Shown here piece after piece: positions 11,292 to 21,000 of a stretch of DNA of 64,000 bases. Every line of letters begins with the position of its first letter. Position 1 is the stretch's first letter. Position numbers and translations under genes: made by a program. The notes beneath the pieces are model-generated. The model worked only from the letters and a program-made list of their open reading frames with translations. It did not search any database and was not told where the DNA came from. Origin of the DNA: Malania oleifera (taxonomy: Eukaryota > Streptophyta > Magnoliopsida > Santalales > Ximeniaceae); the NCBI RefSeq assembly GCF_029873635.1, contig NC_080426.1, positions 58,746,673 to 58,810,672 of the forward strand, given 5' to 3'.

Positions 11292-12285
11292 ACTATAGCG
11301 CCCTGACCCGCCACGTGGCCCGGAGTGCTAGTAAAACATATATATCTCTCTTTGATACCACCTGTATCATATATAAATGCAACTTTCCCTAACTAGGGAA
11401 TCTCAGGTGTACCTGCCATTACTAAAATTATACCATACAGTGGAAGATTTCCAAAACATCCAAAAACTTTACCAGAGTTCTATCTGTTCCCAAATATATA
11501 CATACCACTATCTATCTACATATTACAATCCCAAAATAACAAAATAAGACATTTGGTTTCTCACCAGTTCTGATAACCACTCCTACAAGTCTAATCCCAG
11601 CCCCGAGGTATGCTGGGTACGGTTCCCTAGAGGACCTAAAAAAAATTTTGTATAATGGGGTGAGACACTTCTTAGTAAGACAGATTATATTAATATCAGT
11701 GTGTGGCTAACATGAGTTCTCGTGAATATAAAATTTTCATTATTTAACTACATATGAAATGGCATTTAAAATTGTACTGCACTGTATATCTAAAAATACA
11801 TAATTTCTGAATATTAAAATGTCGGCTCAATATAACATTGTTTTAGTAAATTTGCCTATGTATGCATAAAAGATACAACCCAGACTACTGTATCAGTGTC
11901 ATCATGCTATCATATACTCATATGACATGCTTCCCCAATGACGGGTTGTGCGGCCGGAAGGTTGGACTCAGCATATGGTCGATCGACCATAGCTGAGTCA
12001 GAAAAGGTATTAAGTACGATTGTGCCTACCTATGGTCACCCGAAACTACCTTTGATGGGCCCCGTCCGACAAAAACCTCGAAGTAGTACTATGGCCCAGG
12101 TCACCAAATCGTCTATCCATCATCACACTATCATCCTAGTGTGATTGTACTCCCTGCCAACATATAGCTAAGGTACCGTGCTCACAACATCACATTTCAT
12201 ATCCACAGGGCTCTATAATCATATATGAAAATTTACATAATAAAATTATATTATATCTCATGTCATAGAAAATCTGTCATTTAAT

Positions 12286-12547
12286 AACTCTTGGCCCCCG
12301 GTCATTATATCAAATCTCGGCCCTCGGCCGTCATATTAAATCTCGGCCCCCAGTCGTCACATTAAATCTCGGCCCCCGGCCGTCATGTTAAATCTTGGCC
12401 CCCAGCTGTCATATTAAATCTCAGCCCCCGACCGTCATATTAAATCTCGGCCCCCGACCGTCATATCAAATCTCGGCCCCGGCCGTCATATCAAATCTCA
12501 GCCCCCAGTCGTCATATCAAATTTTGGCCCCCGACCGTCATTTCATA
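12286..12547. repeat. 26-bp minisatellite, 10 units (5' LTR)
   Basis: Ten head-to-tail copies of a 26-bp unit around CTCGGCCCCCGACCGTCATA. Units vary at the CG positions (CGG/TGG/CAG). The 3' LTR has only four. Confidence 0.88.
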
Positions 12548-13230
12548 CTGTATAATATTAGTAAAAATCATTCTGCTTATATATGGCATTTTAAAACTAT
12601 TCTCATGCCATACAATTTTTATCTGATAACTATAAATAAAATAACTGATGGGAAAATACATAAATTGTTGGAAATAGGGTCTGAGCATCTCCAAGGTTTT
12701 ATTTAGCTTAAACTATTTATTTAATATAAAATATGAGATTTTAAACCAATCACGTTAATTTTTACCAAAACATATAACAGTCAACACCATCCTTTTCATA
12801 TGCTTAATTTATTCAAAAAAATTACATATACCATTTTTGAAAATATACATTGCCACTAAATCGGTTCATAATTCAAAATTAATTGACATAATATAATCCC
12901 CTTACTTGGCTTACTGGGAACCCTAAATCCCCGCCTTGTGGCGTTCAAAGATCAAAACCATGAAATTATATTTTTCCCAAATTAATCAATGCAACTCAAA
13001 AAATATTTCTCATTTAGCATTCCTTAGGCTTCATATACTCCAAATTAAGAATAAAACCCTAAAATGCCCTACTTACCCTGGTTTTGGAGTGGTGTCTGGA
13101 AAGCCCAGTTCAAAAATCCGCTTGCTAGACTTGTAGAGAAATGTTCCTAGATCCTTGTGTTGGCTTCCGATCGTCGATTCGGGCGACGAACGACGAGAAA
13201 TCAAACATAGAAGGGTTGAGGGTTCATGGG

Positions 13231-13231
13231 T

Positions 13232-13299
<68 letters not shown>

Positions 13300-13327
13300 G
13301 AGAGGGAGAGAGAGTGAGAGAGAGAGA
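13231..13327. repeat. (GA)n microsatellite in 5' LTR
   Basis: About 95 bp of GA repeats with scattered GTGAGAGAGG interruptions, placed like the tract at 5672-5741. Confidence 0.9.
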
Positions 13328-13387
13328 ATTAAGTTTCTTAATGATGAAGCAACCTAAAAATCTATTTATAACCCTTTGACCTGACAC

Positions 13388-13575
13388 AATTCATTGACAA
13401 AATGGGACCTTCGTCGACGAACCGTAGAAGGACATTGATCGACGAAAGAAGGGGTTTGTCGACAAACCGTATGCTTGAAATTCCTCTCGATATCTCTTCG
13501 TCGACAACGCCTGAATTTCATAGACGAACTATAGAAGGATATTCGTCGACGAAAGCAGGGGATTTGTTGACGTGC
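13388..13575. repeat. U3 dyad array, TTCGTCGACGAA type (5' LTR)
   Basis: Words such as TTCGTCGACGAACCG, TCGACGAAAG, TTCGTCGACAACG and ATTCGTCGACGAAAG recur every 25-35 bp, starting about 18 bp upstream (minus sense) of the TATA box. Confidence 0.75.
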
Positions 13576-13654
13576 CTTACTTTAACCATTTTTATAGTTT
13601 CCTTTCTTCTTTTTCTTTATTTATTTACTTATTGTCCGGGTTTGGGTTTCTACA

Positions 13655-13659
13655 TCACC
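13655..13659. repeat. Right target-site duplication TCACC
   Basis: Perfect partner of 3889-3893. Confidence 0.9.
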
Positions 13660-14797
13660 AAATGATATCTCTCCCTGAACTTTCACATCGAGTTGATTAA
13701 ATCGGTTCTTTCTACTAGTCATGTGATTACTGGTTCCAGAGTCAAGGTATCAAACATTTTGGTCCTGGTGGGTTGAATTGTGTGCCATTAGCATCAATGA
13801 ATCTCCTTCGGCTTTCTCCTTTTTTGCAAAGTTAGCATTTTCATTTACTTTGTGATTTTGGGGATTACCTCTGTACTCATTATTGTAGTGTCCGTACTTG
13901 TGGCAGTTGTAGCACTTAACGTTTCTTTTGTCTACGTTCGAGCAGTTATTGTATTCCCCTCATTTTCCTTGTCCTTTACCTCATGGGATATAGTTTTTTT
14001 GATTGTGTCATTCTCTAGGTGGGCCTCTTCCACCTTCTCTGGATTCAAAATTTCGCAAACTTCTTCCACGAGATCCTCAGCTTCGTCCTCTTTCTCGCTG
14101 TGACGTCCCCCCTTTGTCATATCTATCTGTAGTAAGGGAAAACTTTATTTGGAGGGCTTGCTCTAGTGCTTTATCTTCACTCCTTTTGTTGACTTTCTGC
14201 TCATGAGCTTGGAGTGAGCCCACAAGTTCTTCTACAGACATAGTTTCCAAATCTTTTGTTTTTACCATGGTCACAGCTATATAATCAAAATTTGGATCCA
14301 AAGATCACTAAATTTTCTCACAAATTCTCTCATCGTTGAGAGTCTCTCCATTTCTTCTCAATTGATTTGATACTACCTTAACTCGTGTATAGTAATCAGT
14401 AATAGATTCAGTAGATTTCATTCTTAAGGATTCAAAATCACCTCGTAGTGTTTGAAGATGAATCTTCTTCACTTTGTCTGCACCTTTGTGTGCTCGATGG
14501 AGAGAGTCCCAAACTTCTTTGGATGTCTTGGCGGAGGCAATGATTTCGAATGTGGGCTCATCAAGGCCTTGGTAGATTATGGATTTCTCCTTGCAATCCT
14601 TCTTTCGATCGGCTTGCAAGGGTTTTCTTTGAGCATCAGACATAGTTGTTTCATCTTCTTTTAATGGGGCTTCTCCCATATTCAATGATGTCCATGACAT
14701 CCTGAGCATGTAGAGGGGCTCTCATTTGAATAGACCAGTTGTTATAGTTCTCCCGTGTCAACTTTGGAATGACCGCTTGGGTAGCATCGTTCGCCAT
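13660..14797 (-). pseudogene. Copia gag, zinc knuckle and protease start
   Basis: Start of the minus-strand Copia polyprotein that continues at 3888. The gag ATG is at 14797 (MANDATQAV, then an NYNNWSIQM motif typical of Copia gag). A frameshift lies near 14680. The UBN2-type core at 14308-14660 includes WDSLHRAHKG and ...LR.DFESLRMK. The RNA-binding knuckle CYNCHKYGHYNNEY at about 13880-13925 has lost its last ligand Cys. The protease motif YLDSGTSNHM at about 13715-13750 has a preserved D-S-G, but the preceding Trp codon is now a stop. The reading enters the Gypsy insertion at 13655. Confidence 0.85.
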
Positions 14798-15449
14798 TGA
14801 AATAAATATATAAAAATAGAGTGACAGGGATTGATTTTGGAAAATCTAATGCAACCAGTGTCTTTAGAAGGTTGAAAAACCTTAGGAACTGGTTTTGGGT
14901 TACAACGAATCGATTTAAAAATGACCGAACCGACTAAAAGAAGTTCTGGACTGGGTTTTTTTAAAACGGTGTTACTTAACGGAGTTGAGTGGCGTCAATA
15001 ATTACTGTTAGGGCCATGTAGCGGCTTATGGGCATTCCGCGTGTCGGCGAGTGGGCGCGAGTCGGTTAGCCGGGTCGAGTCGTGCTCACGAGTCATTGGT
15101 TTGGGTTGCTAGTTGATGGGCCGGGTTGCGGATCAAGTTTTCGGGTCAGATCACATCAGTCGGGAAGAGAGGATGCGTGAAGATGCATACGGCGCGTGAC
15201 GTCGTCGGTAAATAGTCTCGCTGGCGTGTGAGGCGCGTGTCGTTGTCGGTGAATTCGCTGGTGGTGTGTGGGAGCGCGTGTCGAAACACCTGGACTCCGT
15301 TTGAGACTTGGTTTTCACCTTTGGAATTGTATCGACGCTAATTTCACAATGGTATACTCTATTTTGGATTTCGAGCAACTTTGAATTTGAGAAAAACTTC
15401 AAATTTTCCTCTATTCACCTCTGTTTGGCAAATTTCGACACAACCGAGT
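14798..15449 (-). other. Copia 5' untranslated leader
   Basis: About 650 bp between primer-binding site and gag ATG, with an unusually G/C-rich part at 15000-15260 on an otherwise AT-rich background. Short open frames here have no homology I can recognise. Confidence 0.55.
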
Positions 15450-15461
15450 GCTCTAATACCA
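15450..15461 (-). other. Primer-binding site of the minus-strand Copia element
   Basis: The minus strand reads TGGTATTAGAGC, eleven of twelve matches to the initiator Met-tRNA complement, five bases inside the LTR. Confidence 0.85.
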
Positions 15462-15465
15462 CTAA

Positions 15466-15790
15466 TGGGTGGAGGGGACTCACTCAATCACTGGTTGTCA
15501 TTGAAAGTCAGTGATGATTGCACACAAATACACTTAATTAATTTCAATAAATAATCTAAAACAAAATAGAGAGAACTCTCAAATACAATTTCTCTCACTC
15601 ATTGGTTATTCACCCTCTCTACACCACACATTACATTACACACACAAATCTATTTATAATAAGGTTAGAACAATATAATCAACAATGGTGGTTGAAGTTG
15701 GTGAGATTTTGGCAAGGTTGCTGCCGACTCTAGCCCAAATTCAATAGAGGTGGGCTACCGACCATCTCCAGTCAAGTTTAATTTTCAACA
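15466..15790 (-). repeat. 5' LTR of the minus-strand Copia element
   Basis: 325 bp. On the minus strand it starts TGTTGAAAATTAAACTTGAC at 15790 and ends CCTCCACCCA at 15466. It ends in TG...CA and is followed at once by the primer-binding site. The 3' LTR is not in the window, so the target duplication cannot be checked. Confidence 0.75.
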
Positions 15791-16400
15791 TCCACTTGTA
15801 TCCAAATTCAAGTTTTGAAATTTATGCGCTAGTGTAAGATGAGAAAAAATCTTTAGACATTACAATAATGTGGTATATAGAAAATAATTAAATGTAGGGG
15901 GTACTCTTGCCAGTTGTCATGGATTTGGATCAAAGCCCCTGTTTGGAGATCGTAAAAAATAAGTATATAGATAAAAAGTACTTAAATTAAACATTTGATA
16001 ATGAACACCATATAACTTTAAACTTATGGGATGTGTGTTTTTTTTTTTTTACCCTTTTCAAATTTTAGTGAAATAGTGTTTGGAAGTATGAAGTTTAGTG
16101 TCCAAATTTTGATTTATGTGGATTAAAAGAAATTTAATTTATTTTTATATTGCATTTTTACATGTCCAAATCCACGTATATCCAAATTCAAAATTTAAAA
16201 TTAATGTGCTAGTGCAAGATGAGAAAAGAATTCCAATAATGTCCTATACAAAAAACAATTAAATGTAGGGGCTAGTCTTATGAGTTGTCATGGATTTGGA
16301 TCTAGGCCCCTTGTTTGGAGGGTCATAAAAAATAAGTACTTATTATAAAAAGTACTTAAATTAAGACTTGTATCAGTTAGTAGTGTTTTGTTCATACTTA
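15791..16400. repeat. Imperfect tandem duplication, about 375-bp unit
   Basis: Sequence from 15791 (TCCACTTGTATCCAAATTCA) recurs from 16170 (TCCACGTATATCCAAATTCA). The shared features include TAGTGTAAGATGAGAAAA, AATTAAATGTAGGGG, GTTGTCATGGATTTGGATC and TTTGGAG..TCATAAAAAATAAG. The second copy lacks much of the first copy's 15990-16150 segment. No gene is seen in it. Confidence 0.7.
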
Positions 16401-16651
16401 AAAACAAGTACTTAATTATTTAAAAAAAAAAAACCTTTTCAAACTACTTTTTTTAAGAAAATATGTATTATTTGAAAAATATTTGTTTTGAGAAAAAAAA
16501 TACTTATTTAAAAATTACTTATAATAAGTAATCCAAAAATATTTTTAGTTAACACTTTTTTTCCATATAAGTACTGTTTTTTTTTTTTTAATTTTAAAAA
16601 AGTAACCTCCTATTTTTTATTTTTTTTATGACTAGTTCCAAATGATCCCTA
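16305..16651. mobile_element. Possible hAT-like MITE
   Basis: The left end GGCCCCTTGTTTGGAGGGTC and the inverted right end (minus strand: TAGGGATCATTTGGAACTAG) are similar and both run into A/T-rich TAAAAAATAA. The interior is non-coding and A/T-rich. I found no convincing 8-bp target duplication, so the assignment is tentative. Confidence 0.35.
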
Positions 16652-16659
16652 AATCTGCA

Positions 16660-17520
16660 AAAAGGCCAATGGTATATTTGAGTCAAGTTGAGTCGATACA
16701 ATCAAATATTTGAACTCAACTTGATTCAAACCCAATTGATCGATTTCAAAATTATTAAACTCAAACTTGACTCGACTACAAGTTCTTAAAATTTGGACTT
16801 GACTTGATTAAACTCGATTTGATTGTAAACTGATATTAAATACATATATAAATATATATAATGTATATCTAATATTAAATATATCTATAAAATATTTATT
16901 AGATCATTTTTATAATATAAAAATAAAAAAAATAAAAAAACTGCATTAAGCTAAGAACTTGACTTGATTACTATTGTTGAGTTCGAAATCGACTCATGAA
17001 AATAATCGAGTAGTTTCAACTCAAGTAAAATCGAATTGAATCAAGTCAAATTAGGGGACAAACCAAGTTTGAGTAGTTCTTGAGTAGGCTTAACTTACCT
17101 ACACCCCTAACTATAACTCGAAGATATATATTAGACCTTGTACCAATATTTAGTTACGGTCCGACTCATTAAAATACTCAAATAGTTCGAACTTGATTCG
17201 AATTCGACTAAAATCAAGTTAAGTCAAGTCAAGTTAGGGTATGGTCAAGTTCGAATAGTTCGTGAGTAAATTTTACTGACTTAGATCTTTTAAGTACTAT
17301 AAATGAGAATATATATTAGACTCTATACTATACATATGTTCAGTTGCTCTCGCCGATCCTATATACATGTATGTGGCCTACAAGTTTCAAAGTAATTTAT
17401 GGTTTTCATGTGCCTTGAAGGATACTTCCTACCTAGCTTGTTTCAATTCTCTAAGGGCTAATTCATTGCTACACACGACTTTCTACCACCCCCACAATTA
17501 CTATCCAAGTGCCCGAATCC
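16660..17520. other. Intergenic DNA rich in ACTTGA/TCAAGT words
   Basis: No gene is seen. Short words such as ACTTGACTTGATT, TCAAGTTGAGTCGA and TCAAGTCAAGTTAG recur on both strands between about 16680 and 17260. They may be a decayed repeat, but no ends are visible. The last 200 bp is the upstream region of the WSD-like gene. Confidence 0.5.
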
Positions 17521-17536
17521 ATCCGAAAATATACCC

Positions 17537-17542
17537 TATAAA
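17537..17542 (+). promoter_or_regulatory. Putative TATA box of the WSD1-like gene
   Basis: TATAAA lies 118 bp upstream of the start codon at 17655, which suggests transcription starts near 17570 with an 85-bp leader. Position and sequence are the only evidence. Confidence 0.55.
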
Positions 17543-17588
17543 GGGGCACGGATGGACGAAATAAGTACTCATTCTGTCATTCACATAT

Positions 17589-17606
17589 ATGTATATAACG
17601 CCATAG
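17589..17606 (+). CDS. Possible five-codon upstream ORF
   Basis: ATG TAT ATA ACG CCA TAG lies in the predicted leader, 48 bp before the main start. If the transcript begins near 17570 as the TATA box suggests, ribosomes meet this ATG first. Its context (ATATATG) is weak, so leaky scanning is likely. Confidence 0.3.
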   Translation: MYITP

Positions 17607-17654
17607 ACGCTCGATCTGCTGGTGCTGGGCTAGCTCACTAGGAATTAAATAATC

Positions 17655-17973
17655 ATGGATGGTATGGAGGGTGCAGAAGGTGTGAGATTGAGAAACAACC
17701 AAGGTCGTCTGAAGCCCATTGTGACAAAGAGGACTGGTGGCGTTGGTTTCGTCGGAGAAGATGAAACAACAGCAGTGGGGAGCAAAGAGGCCGAGCCACT
17801 GAGCCCCGGGGCCAGGATGTTTCACGAGCCAAACTTCAATGTGTACGTCATAGCCATAATAGGGTGCAAGACTCCCATCTTCCCTCAAGTGGTTAAGGCC
17901 AACCTGGTGCACACTCTGCTCAAGCACTACCGTTTCTGTAGTCTACAGGTATATATATAGTACTACAAATTTA

Positions 17974-18008
<35 letters not shown>

Positions 18009-21000
18009 TGCATTGAGTTCAAAATAGTGGGGATACTGAACTCAAGATCTCAAGCTCAATTCCCCACTTGTAGTTTTGCCAATAGAATTACGAAGAATGT
18101 ATCAATGGATGAGGGTTGATGTTTTCTTGCCCTGATTTGGTGTCACCTAAGTGGATTGGAAGGATTTATCCAGGCTGGATTTCTGGGTCATGAAAAATAA
18201 AAAACAGGTGTGCTTATACAAGAAAGAAAGAAGAAAGTTTATGCTTCTTGGAGGGTTTTATTTAGATTATAAAACCTGTTTTTGGGGTGTCAATAATAGA
18301 GACAGCTTGGAATCTCTATTTAGAATGTGCTAAACAAGAAGGAAAAATATAAATGAATGTACTTTTTCTCTTCAGTTATTAGAAAATGAGAACAAAAAAG
18401 TATAATATGTTAAATTAATGCATAAAATTTCTACTTTATATGCCATTTGCTTATACATTATTATTATTTTTCCTAATTGTGCATCATAGTATGTGAACTA
18501 GTTTTCATTCCTTTAATAGTTCGAAATATAGAATGGAGGAGAAATTTATTAAAATATCATTCTGTGTTTCTTTCTTATTTTTTTTCTCTCACACAATCTT
18601 TCATCCACATAATCGTATTAAAATTTTAGATGATCTCTATGCATGGAAGATTTTATTTGGATAACAAAATGAATCATCTGTTTTGTGCTTTTATTTATAA
18701 TGTACTCAATCTTTTAGGCTTAATAGTTCTTTAATTTTGGTATTAGATTTTTATTAATGTTAGGCGAGGTTTGGTTTGCAAAACCCTTTAAAGTGAAGTA
18801 GGTGGTGGAAATTAATATGCATATCAGATTTCCTGTCAATCTCACAGTTCTGCATGAGAGGAACCAAGATCAAGGGTTTAGTAAATTGAATTTCTCATTA
18901 AATAAACTTATATAGCAAGGTACGTTGGCAGATAATGTATTGATTTGCACTGTCGGAACTCCAAATTAATTAATTTGTCATTTAAGAGTCAGCGTACTAT
19001 AAATGTGTGTATTTATCATTAATTCATGCATGGAAGCCATGACTAAATTAATTAATGGCGTTATTAGCTTGCAGTTGAAATTTAATTTGCTTGTTAGGAA
19101 ACATTGTCCCATTAATAAAAACATTGATATTATATAATTTAAATTATTTAATTTAATCAAATTTACATACATAATAGAATCAAGCTAGACATAATTGACA
19201 GATGTATCAATTTGAAAAATTGATTATATATTTATAATAATGCGCTCGTACAAACAGGTGAAGGACGACGGGAATGGCGGACAGATGAAATGGGTCCGAA
19301 CAGAAGTGGACTTAGACAACCACGTCATCGTTCCGGAGGTAGACCCCACCACCCTCACCACCTCCCCCGAAAAGTTCATCGAAGACTACATCTTCGACCT
19401 CAGCAAAACCTCCATCCCCTACTCCAAGCCCCTGTGGGACATTCACCTCCTCAACCTCAAAACCTCCGACGCCGAGTCCGTCTGCATTCTCCGCGTCCAC
19501 CACTCCGTCGGCGACGGCACCTCCCTCATATCCCTCCTCCTCGCCTGCACTCGCAAAACCTCCGATCCCGCGGCTCTGCCCACCGTGCCAGTCAAGAAGG
19601 CCAAGGAGAAGGTCCCGACTAGCGGCGCCGGCTCCGGCTCCGGCTCCTACGAGTACTGCTGGAGCCAGTTTCTGACGGTTTGGTGGGTTTTGCGGATGCT
19701 CTGGAATACTGTCGTCGACGTTGTGATGTTCGCGGCCACCGCGTGGTTCTTGAAGGATACGGAAACGCCGCTGAAGGGCCCTCCGGGCATCGAGTTCACT
19801 CCTCGCCGCTTCGTCCACCGCACGGTTAGCTTGGATGACATCAAATTGATAAAAAATGCCATGAACACTGTGAGCCTTTTTAATTAATTGCCCATCGTTT
19901 ATTTATTTAAATTATTCTTATTAATGCAAGCTTTGGTTCTTATTATATTCTATAAAATTAATTCTATGAGAAATGCTGTTTATCACGCAAGACTACTGCT
20001 ACACAAAACAATCACAGGTCAACACGTACGTGTGCTGATGTCTATGATGCGCGCCCTTTAGAAACATTCTTTTCTAAGAATATTTTATTATAGCAGTTTA
20101 TCATTGTTAGGATACTGTTGATTATCAGATTACTATTTATTTTCTAATATTATCAACTAGTACTATCCAATTTAGTTCTAATTTAATTTCATCACTAATT
20201 TTTATTATCTATCAATTATATGTTGTACCAGGCAGTCTAGAGCCAAACAAATTATAACTAGCTTGAGATATGCTTTACAAGGATACAAATAAAACCAATC
20301 ACATTTAAAGTGGCCCAGTATAGGCCAATTTTATTATATAAGATTGTACATGGCGTAGGTTAGCTTATGGAATCAAATAGGATGAGAATGCAATAACTAT
20401 TTTAAAGGATATAAAAATTTATTAAAACTAAATGATAAATTGCTAATTTAAAGCAAATGACAAAAGTTATTGGTGTTATTTATCTTTTTTACAATCGGTT
20501 AATTGGAATAATACCATATTTTCTATGGTCATTCGCATTATAATTAATAGAGCTACATCTTTTTTAATAAATTATTATATTTTTAATTTTTATTATATTT
20601 TATTTATTTGAGAGACTTATGCAAAATGTAAGAATTTCTAATATAAGTGGACCAAATCTTTATATAAATCTTGTAGGCATATGTGACATATTTTAATGAT
20701 GCATGATATAAAAACTAAGGTTACGTTTTGATTTGTGGAATGCCTATTTTTAGGAATAAATTAGTTTTAATAGGTTAATTACAATCAATTATACAAAAAA
20801 ATTATGTAGTTACTATAAAGTAAATGATAATTGAAACATTTTATGAGTACATGATAAGGAATAGATAATGAATAACTATTCGTGTTGAGAATTCCACTTG
20901 TGAGTTTATCCCATATTAGAAAAGTGAGTAAATGATAGGTGCTTATATATATGGTGTAGCCTAAAACCCAATAAGCTTAAACTTTTGGGTCAAGTTGGTG

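Larger units (their letters stand above)
3894..13654 (-). mobile_element. Near-complete Tekay/Del-like Gypsy (chromovirus) retrotransposon
   Basis: A 9.76-kb element on the minus strand, flanked by TCACC duplications. Order on the minus strand: 5' LTR (13654-11294), primer-binding site (11291-11280), gag, protease, RT, RNase H, integrase, chromodomain-like tail, polypurine tract, 3' LTR (6069-3894). INT after RT marks Gypsy; the C-terminal motif VKVLWHNH..EE places it with chromodomain lineages, most like Tekay/Del. Coding parts carry several stops and frameshifts plus changed catalytic residues, so it is not autonomous now. It inserted into an older minus-strand Copia element. LTRs differ by many substitutions and in minisatellite copy number, which implies an old insertion. 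Confidence 0.92.
11294..13654 (-). repeat. 5' LTR of the Tekay-like Gypsy element
   Basis: 2361 bp. On the minus strand it starts TGTAGAAACCC at 13654 and ends GGGCGCTATA at 11294; the 3' LTR shows the original end was ...TACA, so the terminal CA has decayed. It contains a minus-strand TATA box (plus TATTTATA, 13363-13370), a GA tract (13231-13327), U3 dyads (13388-13575) and a ten-unit 26-bp minisatellite (12286-12547). The extra length compared with the 3' LTR is mostly the minisatellite. Confidence 0.92.

Noticed and set aside
12286-12547. Regularly spaced repeats resembling a CRISPR array
   Set aside because: The units are contiguous 26-bp tandem copies without unique spacers, inside a plant LTR.
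12395-12706. Open frame with repeated Pro/Ser/Gln-rich peptide
   Set aside because: Produced by the 26-bp minisatellite of the Gypsy 5' LTR; it has no homology and lies in a non-coding LTR.
19312-19818. Long minus-strand open frame opposite exon 2
   Set aside because: It is the antisense shadow of the GC-rich exon 2 of the WSD1-like gene; the sense frame has family motifs and proper splice sites.
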